Source: Trametopsis cervina (Eukaryota; Basidiomycota; Agaricomycetes; Polyporales; Irpicaceae). Taken from it: a stretch of DNA of 64,000 bases. The notes under the pieces are model-generated. The model ran no database searches, was not told the origin of the DNA, and worked only from the letters and a program-made list of their open reading frames with translations. Positions 44,797 through 57,195 of this stretch are shown here, in pieces (positions within the stretch are counted from its first letter, which is position 1; the number at the start of each line of letters is the position of its first letter). The stretch spans positions 930,001-994,000 of the forward strand of contig MU278352.1 in the NCBI GenBank assembly GCA_022385755.1, read 5' to 3'. A program made the translations under genes and the position numbers.

Positions 44797-46819
44797 ATGT
44801 CTGCACTCGCTTCGTTAGTGACATTCTTCCAGTCTCTAGGCTTGAATTGACTCTTTCTATTGCTGACAGACTACTCCCCCAACCGATCTTTACTCCCGAC
44901 ATCGAAGAGGATGAGGATGTGGTGCCGATTGCTCCAGCCCCGATCCTCAGTCAGACCGTAATCTTGCGCACTCCTGTCCCTCCGTATGGCCAAAGAAATG
45001 GGTGGAAGCCCAGCTCACAGGAGGACTATGGTGAGTTCTCGATATGCCTTCCTCTTGGTCTGCTTAGTTACTCTCCCAGGCGACGGCGGTGCCTTCCCGG
45101 AGTGTCATGTAGCACAGTATCCATTGGGTATGGGCAAGAAGAAGGTACATGTGACCGTGTTGTGCTATTGTGACGACTTCTCACTTGTCGTAGGCCTCCT
45201 CCGGAAACACACTTGCGCTACAAGTGGACTCTGAGGGCAATGTCCGTTATGATGCTATTGCTCAGCAAGGCCAGCGAGCCGGAAAGATAGTCCAGTCACA
45301 ATTCAAGGACCTCGTCCCACTCGCTCATCGTAAAGATCTTGATGATGCAGACAAGGAGATGGAACGTCCGACAGAGGATGAGGTCCAGGCTACCGCAGAG
45401 AAGACGCGGGCCGCACTGGAGAAATTGGTAAATGGCAAGATCAAGGCTGCACAGCCCAAGAACGTCCCCGATGCACAAGGGAAAACATCTTTCATTCGTT
45501 ATACACCTGGCCAACAGGGCGGCGCCGACGGCCTCAAGCAGCGTATTATAAAGATGACCGAGGTTGTGGAAGATCCTCTCGAGCCACCGAGGTTCAAGCA
45601 CAAGAAGATCCCTAGAGGTCCCCCTAGTCCGCCGCCCCCTGTTCTCCGCAGTCCACCCCGTAAAGCGACAGCGCAGGAACAGAAAGAGTGGATGATCCCT
45701 CCCTGTATTTCGAACTGGAAGAACAACAAGGGTTACACTATTCCCTTGGACAAGCGGTTAGCTGCAGACGGTCGTGGCCTCCAGGATGTGAGTCTTTGAG
45801 GAGAGTCTTACCGGCTTTTATGATTTACTGTTATCACGCAGGTTCACATCAACGACAACTTTGCGAAATTCTCAGAAGCCTTATTCATTGCTGATAGACA
45901 TGCGAGAGAAGAAGTACGGCAGCGTGCTCTCATGCAGCAGAAGTTGGCGGAGAAAGAGAAGGCCGCGAAGGAGGAGAACCTGCGTCTCCTCGCTCAACGT
46001 GCTCGTGAGGAGCGGGCAGGCATCCCTGCCTCTCGTGTTGACGCCAAGCCAACCGCCGAACGCACAGCTGCTATGAAGTCATCGCTGGGTGCCTACGGTA
46101 GTGACAGCGGTAGCGGGTCGGAAGATGAAGCTGGATCGGAGGATGACGAGGAAGAGGCGGCACAAGTTCGTGATAAGATGAGGGAGGAAAAGAAGAGGGA
46201 GCGCGAGCGGGAGATGAGGATGAACAACATGGGCACGGAGCAGAGAGCAAAGATGCTCGCGCGCCAACAAAATCGCGATATTTCCGAGAAGATTGCTCTC
46301 GGTCTGGCAAAACCATCGACCTCGAAAGAGTCTATGCTGGATTCGCGCCTGTTCAACCAGGAGTCTCTATCGGGATCATTTGCCGACGAGGATTCATACA
46401 ATCTGTACGATCGTCCGCTGTTTCACGGATCCTCCGCCGCTGCTGCGATTTACAAGGCGCGCGGTAACATCACGGAAGGTAATGACGAATCCTTTGGGGG
46501 CGGCACGGAGGAGGGTATTGGCAAAGCACTAGACAACGACAGGTTCGGGCTGGGACAGGCTCGAATTGGATTCGAGGGTGCTCAGGACCAGGAGGTACGC
46601 GAAGGACCAGTCCAGTTTGAGAAGGATACGGGCGATGTGTTCGGGCTGGATAAATTCTTGGATGAAGCGAAGAGCGGGAAGAAGCGCGGCCTTGATACTG
46701 AGGTGTAAGTTGTGTTCCACGATTCTGCGATTGACACGGATGTCTAACCTGTCTGATGATCAAGGGGAAATTCGCGTAAACGACAGCAACTGGAGAAGGC
46801 ATCAGAGCGCGACTCCTAA
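44797..46819 (+). CDS. PRP45: SNW/SKIP-domain splicing factor (Prp45-like)
   Basis: Component of the activated spliceosome. A short first exon (MSALAS) precedes LLPQPIFTPD, PPYGQRNGWKPSSQEDYGDG, GAFPECHVAQYPLGMGKK, VRYDAIAQQGQ. The SNW core includes KTSFIRYTPGQQGG, RIIKMTEVVEDPLEPPRFKH, KKIPRGPPSPPPPVLRSPPR and the signature PPCISNWKNNKGYTIPLDKR. The C-terminal part is a charged helical region with RDISEKIALGLAKPS, DSRLFNQESLSGSF and YNLYDRPLFHG, then VFGLDKFLDEAK. A final small exon after a GTAAGT...TCAAG intron adds KRQQLEKASERDS and the stop at 46817-46819. Nuclear. Confidence 0.96.
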
Positions 46820-47776
46820 ACTATTGCACACCACTCGAGTTCCGGCCTTGCACTATCGCATGCTTTCTTTCCCGTACGTTCTCACGTTTCCATACTTGTA
46901 TAATTCTCTATTGTGCTCGGTTTCGAGTGGAATATATACAGTAGTGCATCTGACTTGTTTGCCATCCACCCTTGCACCCTTGATGAGTGTGGAGGTATGG
47001 GAAACCTTTACGTAGACTTTCTCAAGGTTCAACAAGTACCACCGAAGTGGTGGCTCACACGCCATCCAATATAGTAAACTAACCTGAACTTGCCATTCTT
47101 CGAGAATGCGAGTCAAGGCTCCTCAGGGTTGCCAGGGCGAGTATTCGCTCATAGTAACTCCGCGGGTGGATGTAGGTTCAGTCTCGCGACAAGTACCTCC
47201 GTGCGTGACCTCAGACACCACCTAGCATGATACACGCCAAGTTATATTGGTATTGATTGGCCTGAAAGTCGTGTCACGCCACATCCTCACTCTTTTCGTA
47301 TGTTTGTTTCCCTGATTGACTCTCCCCGACGTAGCCTTCTGGGCCTGGAAATTTTCTGACAGACTCCGAGACGGCGGTGGACCCGTACAGTGTAGCGTCA
47401 CTGGTCGGCGCCGGAGGCTGAAACACAGGGTTTTGGCAGCGTGTGCGCAACCCGTCTCTAAACCTCGCGTATCGTGCCGTCTGGATCGCGTTGAGTCTCA
47501 CGCGTTCATTTTGCCCGTTGCTAGACGTCGCACCCGCAGATCATTGATTGTTTAAGCTTGGAATTTGACGAAAGAGTTGCTGAAGAGAAGCGTCCGACAA
47601 ACGTCCTTTACGAGGTCGAGCCGGTTAACGTTTGTGCACGTGGGAGCACGTGGATCAACCTTTGACGTCGGGCGCCTCTGCTAATTTTGCCACGTGAGCG
47701 CGAATTTGGTGGCGAACGCAGAAGTCGCTGCCAGCTCCGAGTCCGACATTCGCATGCACAGCTGACTTTGCAGGCG
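46820..47776. other. Intergenic region without a recognisable gene
   Basis: Only short frames on both strands; none has splice or motif support. It should contain the SNW gene 3'UTR and the TIM54 promoter. Confidence 0.5.
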
Positions 47777-49388
47777 ATGAGCACAAATGGAGGCGACAGT
47801 CTCTTCCCCAAACCTCAGACCCCTCAGTCGGGCATAAAGACAGTGCTGCAGTACACCGGAATCCCCCCTTCATGGCTCGACAAACGTCCGGGGCTACCAT
47901 CACGGAACTGGCTTATCTTCCTCTCCGTCACGTCCACTATCGCTGGATGCTACCTATATGACCGGAAGAAATGCAAGGAAATACGCCAGGAATATGTTGA
48001 GAAGGTGCAGCACTTGTCAAAGGTCCCCCTTCATAGCATGGAGCTTCCGCGCAAAGTCACGGTCTACGGCTCGAAGTGGCCCTCAGACGAGGACTACGAC
48101 CGAAGCCTGAAGTACTTCCGGAAGTACGTGAAGGTTCGCACCACAGAGAGCTATTAAAAGCAACCATTCGCTGACTATCACGTATCTGATGTAGCCAGTA
48201 TTGGTCGCTGCAGCTATCGACTACGAAATGATCATTGGCCGACGCCATGGTGATCTTGCGGAGAGGATTGCTAACGATGTCAAAAAACGGCGACGTATAG
48301 ATGCAGGCATTGAACCCCCGCCACCGAATATCATGAACCTGCAGACAAGCTCATTGGAAGCTAGACGGAAACGGGAGCTCGAAGGCGGGGTAGTCCTGGT
48401 TGGACGACCTGCGTTCAAGGAGTTCATGGCTGGCCTGAAGCGCGGGTGGACCGAGAGCCTCGAGACCGTAGACAAGGAGGAGCAGCTGGCCAAGGTTCTC
48501 GAGTCCGATGGACGCTTCGACGAGCCCGAGCCTGAGCACCCGAGCCTCACTTACGACGATGACGAACCAATACCTACTCCTTCAAAGCTCTCTCCCTCGA
48601 AACCATTCTCCCCGTTTTCCCCCTCCTTCCATCAAAATGCCGCGCCGCCCAAGGCACCTGCTGACAGCGCGTCAATACCGTCCCATCTGAATACTCCTCC
48701 GACAAGCCTCCCTCCGCAGCCCCCGATCCTCCTTGTGTCATTCCTTAACCACATCGGTCTCACGTACATTCCGCATATGATCTGGGATTTCTTTAACGAA
48801 CGCCAGAAGGTCCGGGCAGGAGCGGAGGATGCCTATCGCATCATAGTTGGTGAGACCCGTCCCATGACCGGACCTACCGAGCACGTATCAGCCTTTGTGG
48901 GAGACATAGCCTCAGATGCTGAGCCGACGCCGTCACAAGCCTATCAAACTGACCTCGCCGCGCCCACTGATCTTGACTTCGATCGAGATGTCGAAGGCTA
49001 CTACAAGAAGTCTGCTGTGAAGTCTTTCCTGGCTGACATCCAGAAAGCCCGCGAGGAGTACTACAAGGGGTTGGCGACCAAGCTCGAGACGGCGCGTGCG
49101 CTTTCTCGCGGCACCCGCGAACCTACGAAGGAGGAACAAAATTACCCGCCTCCGACCGAAGTCGAGTTGCGTGCAGAACGAATGAAGAAGGAGCTCCGCT
49201 GGCGAGGTGACGAGAAAGGCTGGGAAATAGTTCGGCCCGAGTCGCCAACCGCTTGGGATAGCAGGTTTAACGGCGTGTTGAACGTGTTCACCGCTCCTTC
49301 TCCTGAGCGTGAAGCCGAATTCAGGGCACAAGCTGCTGCTATCCTAGAGCAGGAGAAGCTCCGGGAGAAAGCGGCAGAGGAAGCATGA
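47777..49388 (+). CDS. TIM54: TIM54, subunit of the mitochondrial TIM22 translocase
   Basis: Inner-membrane component of the carrier-protein insertion complex. Two exons (47777-48133 and 48195-49388; 61-base intron) give 516 residues. The start region TGIPPSWLDKRPGLPSRNW is followed by one membrane segment (WLIFLSVTSTIAGCYLYD) and then EYVEKVQHLSKVPLHSMELP with PRKVTVYGSKWPSDEDYDRSL, KYFRKYVKPVLVAAAIDYEMI and GRRHGDLAERIANDVKKRRR, all typical of Tim54. The middle is Pro/Ser-rich and low complexity (residues about 240-300). The C-terminus is a charged helix. An in-frame extension upstream of 47777 lacks an ATG. Confidence 0.95.
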
Positions 49389-49490
49389 ATTCGCTTTATT
49401 GGGACATACAGTGCGCGGGATTTACATAGAACTATCAGTATCGTATAATACACTACACACCACTCGTTCTGCAATACTGAGCACGCGGTG

Positions 49491-52400
49491 CTAATCGACA
49501 TGATCTACGATGACCACTGCACCACTGTTCAACCATTCTTCGAATTCTGCGAGATCATCCTGGTAAGGGTCGACTTCTCCAAGACCATCAGTCAACACAG
49601 CTTGGTCAGTACTTTCCATCCGGGGATTCGATCGCGAGACATGGACAGGCGCAGATTGTTGTGAAACAGGTGATGACCATCGCAGAGCAGAGCTAGGAGG
49701 AAGCGTATGAGCGAGTTCAGGAACCAACTTCGAGGGCGGTTTGGAGTTTAATGAGCCTGCGGAACCTCCCTTAGCAATATCAGCAGAGAGAGACGTTGGA
49801 GACGGCGAGTTTTGAATATCGAACATGCTCGAGTCGATCTCAAATTTTTCGTCATCGCGTGGGCCGGGAGGGACAAAGTAAGCAGAAGGTTCGTCGTCGT
49901 CCAGCATGAGCTCGTCCTCTTCGGATGGAGGGTCAAATAACGGCTGCTTTCGAGAGACCTTGATGCCTGTCGTCTGTGGCGTGCAATTGTTGGCGACTCA
50001 ACAATACAGGTTACAAAGAGGGATACTGACGAACCTTCTGTCTCTTCGGCGTAACTGGCTTTTCGTCATCATGAATTCGCTGCAGGTCGCGATACCTCTT
50101 CTTTCCAGGTAAGGGCGATAAATAGAAAGGATCCTCCGACTCGACCGTCGTTTGAGTCTGTGTCAAAGTTTCTATCGGAGGAGGACTAGGTAGTCTCAGT
50201 ATCAGTTCGTCCATCTCGGAGTCGCCGTAAGTAGAGTCTGAGCGATCCACTGTTCGCTCTTGCTTGCGTGTTGCATGTCTTTGGAGAACGTCATGAGGTC
50301 TAGGCATCTCATCATCCGACAACGGCTTCAAGTCGGTGTTCTGAAAGTCAGGTTTGTCGCCAGAGCCCAAGTCCGCAAAGTCAATGTCGAAGTTCGCCTT
50401 GGGTTTCACCTTATTGTGCTTAAAACCCTGTCTCCCAAGAGACTTGCTATCGTCTAGCTTGATTCGCTGTCCTTCTGGCAGTTTGATGCTAGCTTGAACA
50501 CCGTTACGTTGGTGTAGATTCTCTAGCTGTTGCAACCTCCTGTCCGGCTTGTCCGCTGGTTTTGGCCTCGGCTTCTCCTTTGGCTTCCCCTCTTTCGTCG
50601 AATTGGCCTCACTGATTTTTTTGACTGCCTTTTCTTCTACGGGATAGAGAGTCTCAATCATCTTCTTGGTAAGAGTTGGAGGCTTTGTCAACCCATCGCG
50701 ACAGCTGCAATGTGGTAAGTGAGTGGTCATCGCCATGGTACTACTGACCATAGGTGCCGACAGGAAGTCTTGTCTTTGCAAGGGTGATTGCAACTTTTAG
50801 TAGCCACGAGTCCATCAGAAACCTCTAGATGACCGGTGAAAGATAAATCATACACATAATTCCCATTCGGTAGTGTCTGAGCTGTGAACGAGCCTGTCAT
50901 ATTACGAACGTTTCGCGACTGTTGTTCGTTCTGCGGTATTTTCTGTAAGTTCGAAGTCTCTGCAGCTGTTTCTTGAGGTGCAAGTTTCGGTAAATGAATG
51001 AACGAGGGATGCGTACGGGTTATATCCTTCACGGGGATATCTTCCTCGCCCTCGGACGGCCCCTCTTCCATTGCTGCCCAAACCGCGTCGTCCACCTTGA
51101 TACCCTCCATCACCTGTTCCTATAAGCAGGTTAGCAAATAGGTGCCACACGAATGGCCAGTTCGTACGGTGGACGTAAGAGGTTTCGTATTCATGGTGGG
51201 ATATTGACTCAAAGGGATGCTGGGCTTGTATGTACTCGTAACTGCGATGCCAGCCGTTTGTTCCTGGGATGCCTTAGTACGTGACCTCCTCAAGAGAAAA
51301 GGACTCACAGAGGTTATTTGAACTACTACAGCCTGAGAGGGCTTCGTTAGTTTGGCGGTTATGCTAAAAGTCTTGGTGCTTTTGAGAGCTTTCGTCCTGT
51401 TAAACGCCTCAACTCTGCCGCTTCGAGTCAAGAACCTGCCGGTTAATGCTTACGCAATTCGCCTGAAGTCGACATATTCTAGATCAGACGTCGTGGTGAC
51501 TACTATGGTTGCCTCCCTGAATCGTAGTCTGCCCTTCTTCGGTCGTGTGGTGTCAGCAAGGTCACAGAGCAGTCCACAGCTGATCGACAGCTCTACTTCC
51601 ACTGGGCTTGTCCCATCACTTGGGGTAACTTCAACCTCGGCGATATCAAGTACATATTGAGGGAGCTGCTTGACAAATGCCAGAACTTCATGTCCGAACG
51701 GTGGCTTGCGGTTAAGCAACTAACAAAGGTGGTTAATTGCAGGCCAGTCTAAAAGAGCAACACTCACCAGTTCTATACGCAACGGGTCCTGTTTGCGAAG
51801 ATCTGCCAGAGAGGTGATGCCGTGCTGCGCCAGGACCTACGGGAATGATAAGTACGTGCATAGATCTCACTGGTCTGGGGTACCTTGATGCTAAACGAAA
51901 CCTCAGTCTAGGCTCGCGGGTAGAGGTGAAATATCTCACGATTTCTCGCCGACGTGCTCAATTTGACGCAGCACAACAGGGCGATCCTCCCATGCTTTGG
52001 CATGTAAACATCGGATTCTGTGCACTTAGCGTAAGGAACGTAGGTCCGCGCTTGTTGTTGTGATAACTTACAGCTCTGAACCGTACTTGATTTGGGCTCC
52101 TGATTGCTTCGTTATCGCAACTTCAAGCATAGCTATGAAAATTTGAACACCAGCGTTCCAACGTTGCATACTATACTAATTACCTCGCGCAACACGTTCA
52201 ATGTGCCTGAAGATAGTGAGCGCTTCCAAAGATGGTTGGTTATCACCATTCTTGAACTCAGGATCATTTAAGTTGATGCCAGCCAGTACAGCCTAGAGGC
52301 AATATTAACTGAGTTAACAGCCTGAGTCAGATGGGGAATACCTGAATGATGACCGATATCTTGTCGCAGGTCTTCTCCATCTTCTTCGGTTTGTGGCGTA

Positions 52401-55400
52401 TGTCTTCGTGTGTACGCAGCTTGTTATATATCTTATGACGCGCATTGATTTAGACTGGATGAAGCCGCAAGAGGGATGGCTTACCTGTTTCTCGCCGTTA
52501 CGGATTTTGATGTCACCAAACCTGGCGCGAGTCTAGTCAGGTTCGGGTTGGAAACGTTGAGCGGAGGAAACCCACTCTTCCGCTAGGCATAACACTTCCA
52601 GCTGAACAAACCATGAGACCGAATGAATATAATCAGGAGATGGAAATTACCATATCTTTCAAGGTGGCTCGATCAGAGAGCTTCAATATAGCACTCATCT
52701 GAGGGCGGTATCATGGGTAAGTAATGAAGGGAAGCGTCAGTCGCGTACCGTCGATTGGCGAATATAATACTGGAAACAGGTATGAGGACCAGTTCACCGA
52801 AAGGCTAGACATCTTACTTTGCTCATAGTGTCCCCGTATTCCGTTGACGTGAGGGTACCTTGATCATCTGCCGACTCGACAAGTTGGCTCGCGCGCAGCT
52901 TCTCGATGCTGTCAGTAACCATCTCATCAACCCTCTCCTGCCAACTCTGATCACCGGCTTTTCCAATTGCGTAATGTCCAGGGTTTTGTCGAATTCTCTG
53001 GAAAAGGAACGAGTTATGCAACCAATCCTTGGCAGATTGTACGTCGCGGATAGTTCCTAGCCCTATCTCAGAGTTGATGTGCTCTGAGAGGTTGCGATGC
53101 AAGGAGCTCTCGAGGACGGTGCGGCCTTGAGCGAGAGCTTCGTACTTCTGCTTCAACTCAGCTTCGCACATAATGATAGCAATGCCTTCCTTGTCTGAAT
53201 GGAATAGTATCAGCCGGTGACGTGCATTCGAGCGCAACCCAGCCTGAAAATTTTACCAAATTGCGGACGCCCCTAAAAATCATGCATGAGAGAAGTTCGA
53301 CGGAGATCTAAGAAAATCCAGCTTACCGCACGTCCCATCATTTGCATGATATCGAGATCGGAGTACTCTTGAGATGCATTATTCTGGAAGATTTTCACCC
53401 CTTTAATGACGACTGTATGTGCAGCTACAACAACGATTATTAGCATCGACACAGGTGTCAGATTGGAAAGCATGCGTACGAAGGTTCACACCGACGGCGA
53501 GGGTCTGCAAAGTATGAACTTGGGCCTAAGTAAGGTGAATAGGACCTAAGGACTTACAGATGTCGCAACAATAACACGCAGAACTTTCCTGATATATAGA
53601 TCTTCTGTTGCTCGACGGTCATCAAAGCTCATTCCTGCATGATGGATGCCTATTCCACAGGTAGCAAGTTCTGTGTGGGATTAATTCGAGTTTAACAGGG
53701 AGCGGCGTTCTGATTCGCACTCACTCTCCAGACGCTTATCATGAAACGACGACTCGATTCTACACAGGTTCATCAGTACTCTGCCCAAACTTGCCGAGAT
53801 GCTACGACGCTCACTGCCTCGGCCTCGACCAGGGCAATACTTCCTTCTGCTTTGTGTTTTCCTCGTATTCTTTCATCAATTGCTCTGCTGTGGTCATTAC
53901 ACCCTTTCGTGTTGCGCAAAAGATCAGCACTGGTTTGTTGACTGAATGCTGCTTGAGAATCCCATAGAGTTTGAAATCGAGATTACGAGAGAAAACGAAG
54001 TCATTCTGTTCCTTCTTCCGAACTATACCATATACGTGACGCGTCAACTTGCACGGGCGATACTCTTCTCCAAACTGTTGACGATGAGCGTGCGCGGACC
54101 ACCCACAGGCGTAACACTAACCTCCATAACCGTAGCTGGACCAGCATGAAGTCCGTTACCTATCCATCCCGCTACGTCCTGGATATTCGGAACGGTAGCA
54201 GAAACTAGGACGAATCGCACACCAGAGCCGCGGGCTTTCATTCTCGAGACGACGACCTCCAGTGTGCTGCCTCGGTTTTCGTTGAGAATATGAACCTGAA
54301 AAATGTTATGAATGCAGGAGCCGTTGCAAAAGAATGGGAGTGCGCACCTCGTCGACAAGGAATAGCTGGATTTGTGACATGATGTGTTCGTGTTCCTCCC
54401 TGGGCCAGCCATCAACATCAATCAACATTATAACCGGAAATCTTACCAGTTTCGGGTAAGACTGTCCCATTTCTCTCCCGTTGTCACTCTGAGGGAAAGG
54501 TTGGTATAGTGTATAAGACTCAGTTGAGTTCCTCTCCTCACATGATCGTGGCATGCCTGGCATCGCCCCATGCGCTACTTCCAAACCTCACGGTATCACC
54601 AGTCAATTCACAGCCTGTTCGGACGCGCGATGAGGTTCACGTCAGAGAAGGAGAGGAACACAACTAACAACTGATACCGAGAGGTTGGAATTTTGTGACC
54701 CAGTCTCGATATTTTTCAGAGCAGAGAGCCTGGTGCAAGGAGCTGTTGACCCTTGATACTCGAACACACTGTGTCTGGACCTACTTTTGTAGGAGCAACG
54801 TATACACATCGGAAATCCTGGGCGACAGTCGTGGACTGGATGAGCATCCGAATGATGGCAAGTTCGAAAAGCACTGTCTTGCCACTTCCAGTGGGAGCTA
54901 GAGTGACAGCTTAGTCGCGGGGCGATTGAAACAAGAGCTTTACTCACCACTTATGACCTTAATTTGCGGGCAGAGTTAGCATCTATAAGGTTCCCGGGTC
55001 CGATCGACGTACCAAATTATCATCGCTGTTCATGGCCTGCGACTTGCAGTAAGTTGCGCATGCTCATATATGCAACGTTCCACCTGCCTTGTCAAAGCAT
55101 TTTGACTGCACTGCGTTGAAGACCCCAAACTTGAATAAGGCACGATAAATATCCGCTGTGTTCGAAGGAAAGTCAGTACGAGCTTGGGAGAGCTGCAGCG
55201 TACGCATATATGCGGTTATTTCCTCCGCCAGATCGGTCTCTAGTTAAACTTACGTAGGTCTGAAGTAGGGCGCAAGCGGATTCCATGGATATTTCTTGGT
55301 TCATTGCCAGGTTCATCAGCATTTTCGAATGTAATATCAGAGAATGCGTTGTTCGGTAATGTCGTTCGTTGAGCCTCATTTTCAGGTGCATCTATGTCGA

Positions 55401-55827
55401 ACGTGTAAACGATCGTATGGACTTAACCGCACGCCACAGTCGAATAGTGTCTTACGCTGTAATGAAGGCTGTCCGCGCTGAGTGTACCGGACTGGCGTTC
55501 GAGAAGAGGAGAAAACTTGTTCATGATATATGTTATCACGAGATTGACCAGGGCGACGCTGTGCATCCCGTTGATGCACATTGAGCGGTCGCCCGGGAGG
55601 ACATGGGGAAGAATACTGTGCTTCAATAATTTTAGTCCAGTCATCCCCGCGACGAAAGCATTCAGATTACCTAGCTCGTCGTACTCTTCTAGCTGGTGGT
55701 CATAGTCGTAGTTATTGACATCTGCGTAGTGGGCGTACATATTTGAGGAAGGGCCTCCATATTCTTCGTATTCAGTTCCATCAAGACCATATTCTCTGGC
55801 CAGGTCCGCCAGGCTCTGTTCGTCCAT
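49491..55827 (-). CDS. MER3: Meiotic DNA helicase HFM1/MER3
   Basis: Ski2-like DExH helicase promoting meiotic crossovers. About 6.3 kb with many introns. After an acidic N-terminus come DIYRALFKFGVFNAVQSKCF and motif I APTGSGKTVLFELAIIRML. Motif II is LVDEVH, followed by ILNENRGSTLEVVVSRMK and motif III SATVPN. Later blocks are KPVLIFCATRKGV, a VGIHHAGMS-type start to the C lobe, TLAVGVNLPAHTVVIKG and motif VI DIMQMMGRAGRPQFD, where GRPQF comes from a 16-base exon. Then KEGIAIIM and a Sec63-like region. Near the end is the HFM1-type Cys/His block CNHPCKDKTSCRHLCCREG, then an acidic Ser/Pro-rich tail ending EFEEWLNSGAVVIVDHVD. ATG 55825-55827; stop TAG 49491-49493. Nuclear; probably meiosis-specific. 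Confidence 0.92.
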
Positions 55828-56032
55828 CTGATTGACGGGGAGTCTGAGGCTGGAAGTCGCGGAGCACGACGCGTCGGGCTGAGATCAAAACGCGGTGTGC
55901 ACGTTAGTCACGTGGAGCGTCTATTCGGACAATGACCGTGGCCCGCCACCCTCACGCTCGTTGCTTCTGAACCATCACCACCAAGCTCTTTGTTGCTCTC
56001 ACTCATATTCATTCGCGTCTATCGGGATTCTC

Positions 56033-56533
56033 ATGGCTCAGAAAGAAGTTGATCCTGCGAAGCTGGAGGAATGGATAGAGAAGTCGGCTCGTTCTTCATA
56101 TCTTGTACGGCCGATCAAGACTCACGCGACATCACTTCGTGCAGGATTCATTACTCCGAACGATACTCTGACGACGAATACGAGTATCGTCATGTCATAC
56201 TCCCCAAACCTCTCTTCAAGATATTACCGAAGGGGTTCTTTAACCCTGATGATAGCGGGACCCTGCGATTACTTGCCGAACATGAATGGCGAGGTATAGG
56301 GATAACCCAGAGTTTGGGATGGGAACATTATGAGGTTCATGGTGAGTTTGAGATGCTAGTACAGTATGTGTGGTCCTAAATATGATTGGTTTGCGGCAAT
56401 AGCTCCAGAGCCGCACGTGTTGCTCTTCCGACGACTGAAGAACTATGATGAGATATTAAGGCGACAGGAGATCCTGAGGCAGCAGTCACTTGCAGCGACT
56501 GGGAAAGGCAGGCTAGGAGCGAGGAAGAAGTAG
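56033..56533 (+). CDS. CKS1: Cyclin-dependent kinase regulatory subunit CKS1
   Basis: Small adaptor that binds CDK1 and phosphothreonine sites on its substrates. Three exons (56033-56082, 56145-56341, 56403-56533) give 378 bases and 125 residues. [55 protein letters not shown] and [15 protein letters not shown] cover the entire CKS fold, including the HxPEPH beta-hinge. A basic Gln-rich tail ([18 protein letters not shown]) extends the core by about 30 residues. The first donor is GTCGGC, a weak consensus, but is required to keep frame into KIHYSERY. Its ATG is 205 bases from the divergent HFM1 start. Confidence 0.95.
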
Positions 56534-57195
56534 ATTGCGCAGCCTGGCGAGACGACTGTGAGCTTCGTGTATTTGTTATGCCTTATTGTCTAGGCGGAGG
56601 TCTGTTGTGTGCATCTCTTATTCTGGGCTCCCTCCAATCATCGGAAAGTCTCTCGCGTTAGAACCCAGTGTATGTTACATTCAAGTTTCTCTTATTTATC
56701 ATCATGACTTTTCAGAAGGCGCCAGTTCGATCAGTATGCACGCACGGTCATCCACACGCAATGATGATGCCTACTGGTTGTCGTTATCTGGCTGCCCCTA
56801 CTTCAGTCTATTGGTTTCTTAATCTCGTGTTGTCAGCATAAGGCTTCTATCGCCTTGTTGTATATAACTCACGCTCGTAAAGACAGCTGCGGACTTGGTA
56901 TTGTCCCGCGCTATATTATGCGGACACAACTATGCTCTGAAGGCATTCGTACATACCCGTTTCGAATATATGTGAGAATCTGTGGGATAGCTCAGCTATT
57001 TATTGTCCCCTGCGACATCTACCGGTTTTGACAGGCTATTGTTTGGTTTAGGCGCCCACCATGACTGAGACCGAGGCGGTACGCGTCTCGTCAATCCACT
57101 TACGTTTCGACCAATCGTTAACGCGTCAACTGATATCCTCTCTTTGAACGAGAGCCTTCTTGCTGTATCGGAGTCTTCCAGGTGGGAATCATTGC
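56534..57195. other. Intergenic region without a recognisable gene
   Basis: CKS1 3' flank and promoter of the M16 protease; nothing else is seen. Confidence 0.55.

Noticed and set aside
50011..50793. Separate minus-strand gene at the end of HFM1
   Set aside because: It follows directly from the CNHPCKDKTSCRH exon by a short intron and continues the HFM1 Cys/His block and acidic tail, so it is part of the same gene.
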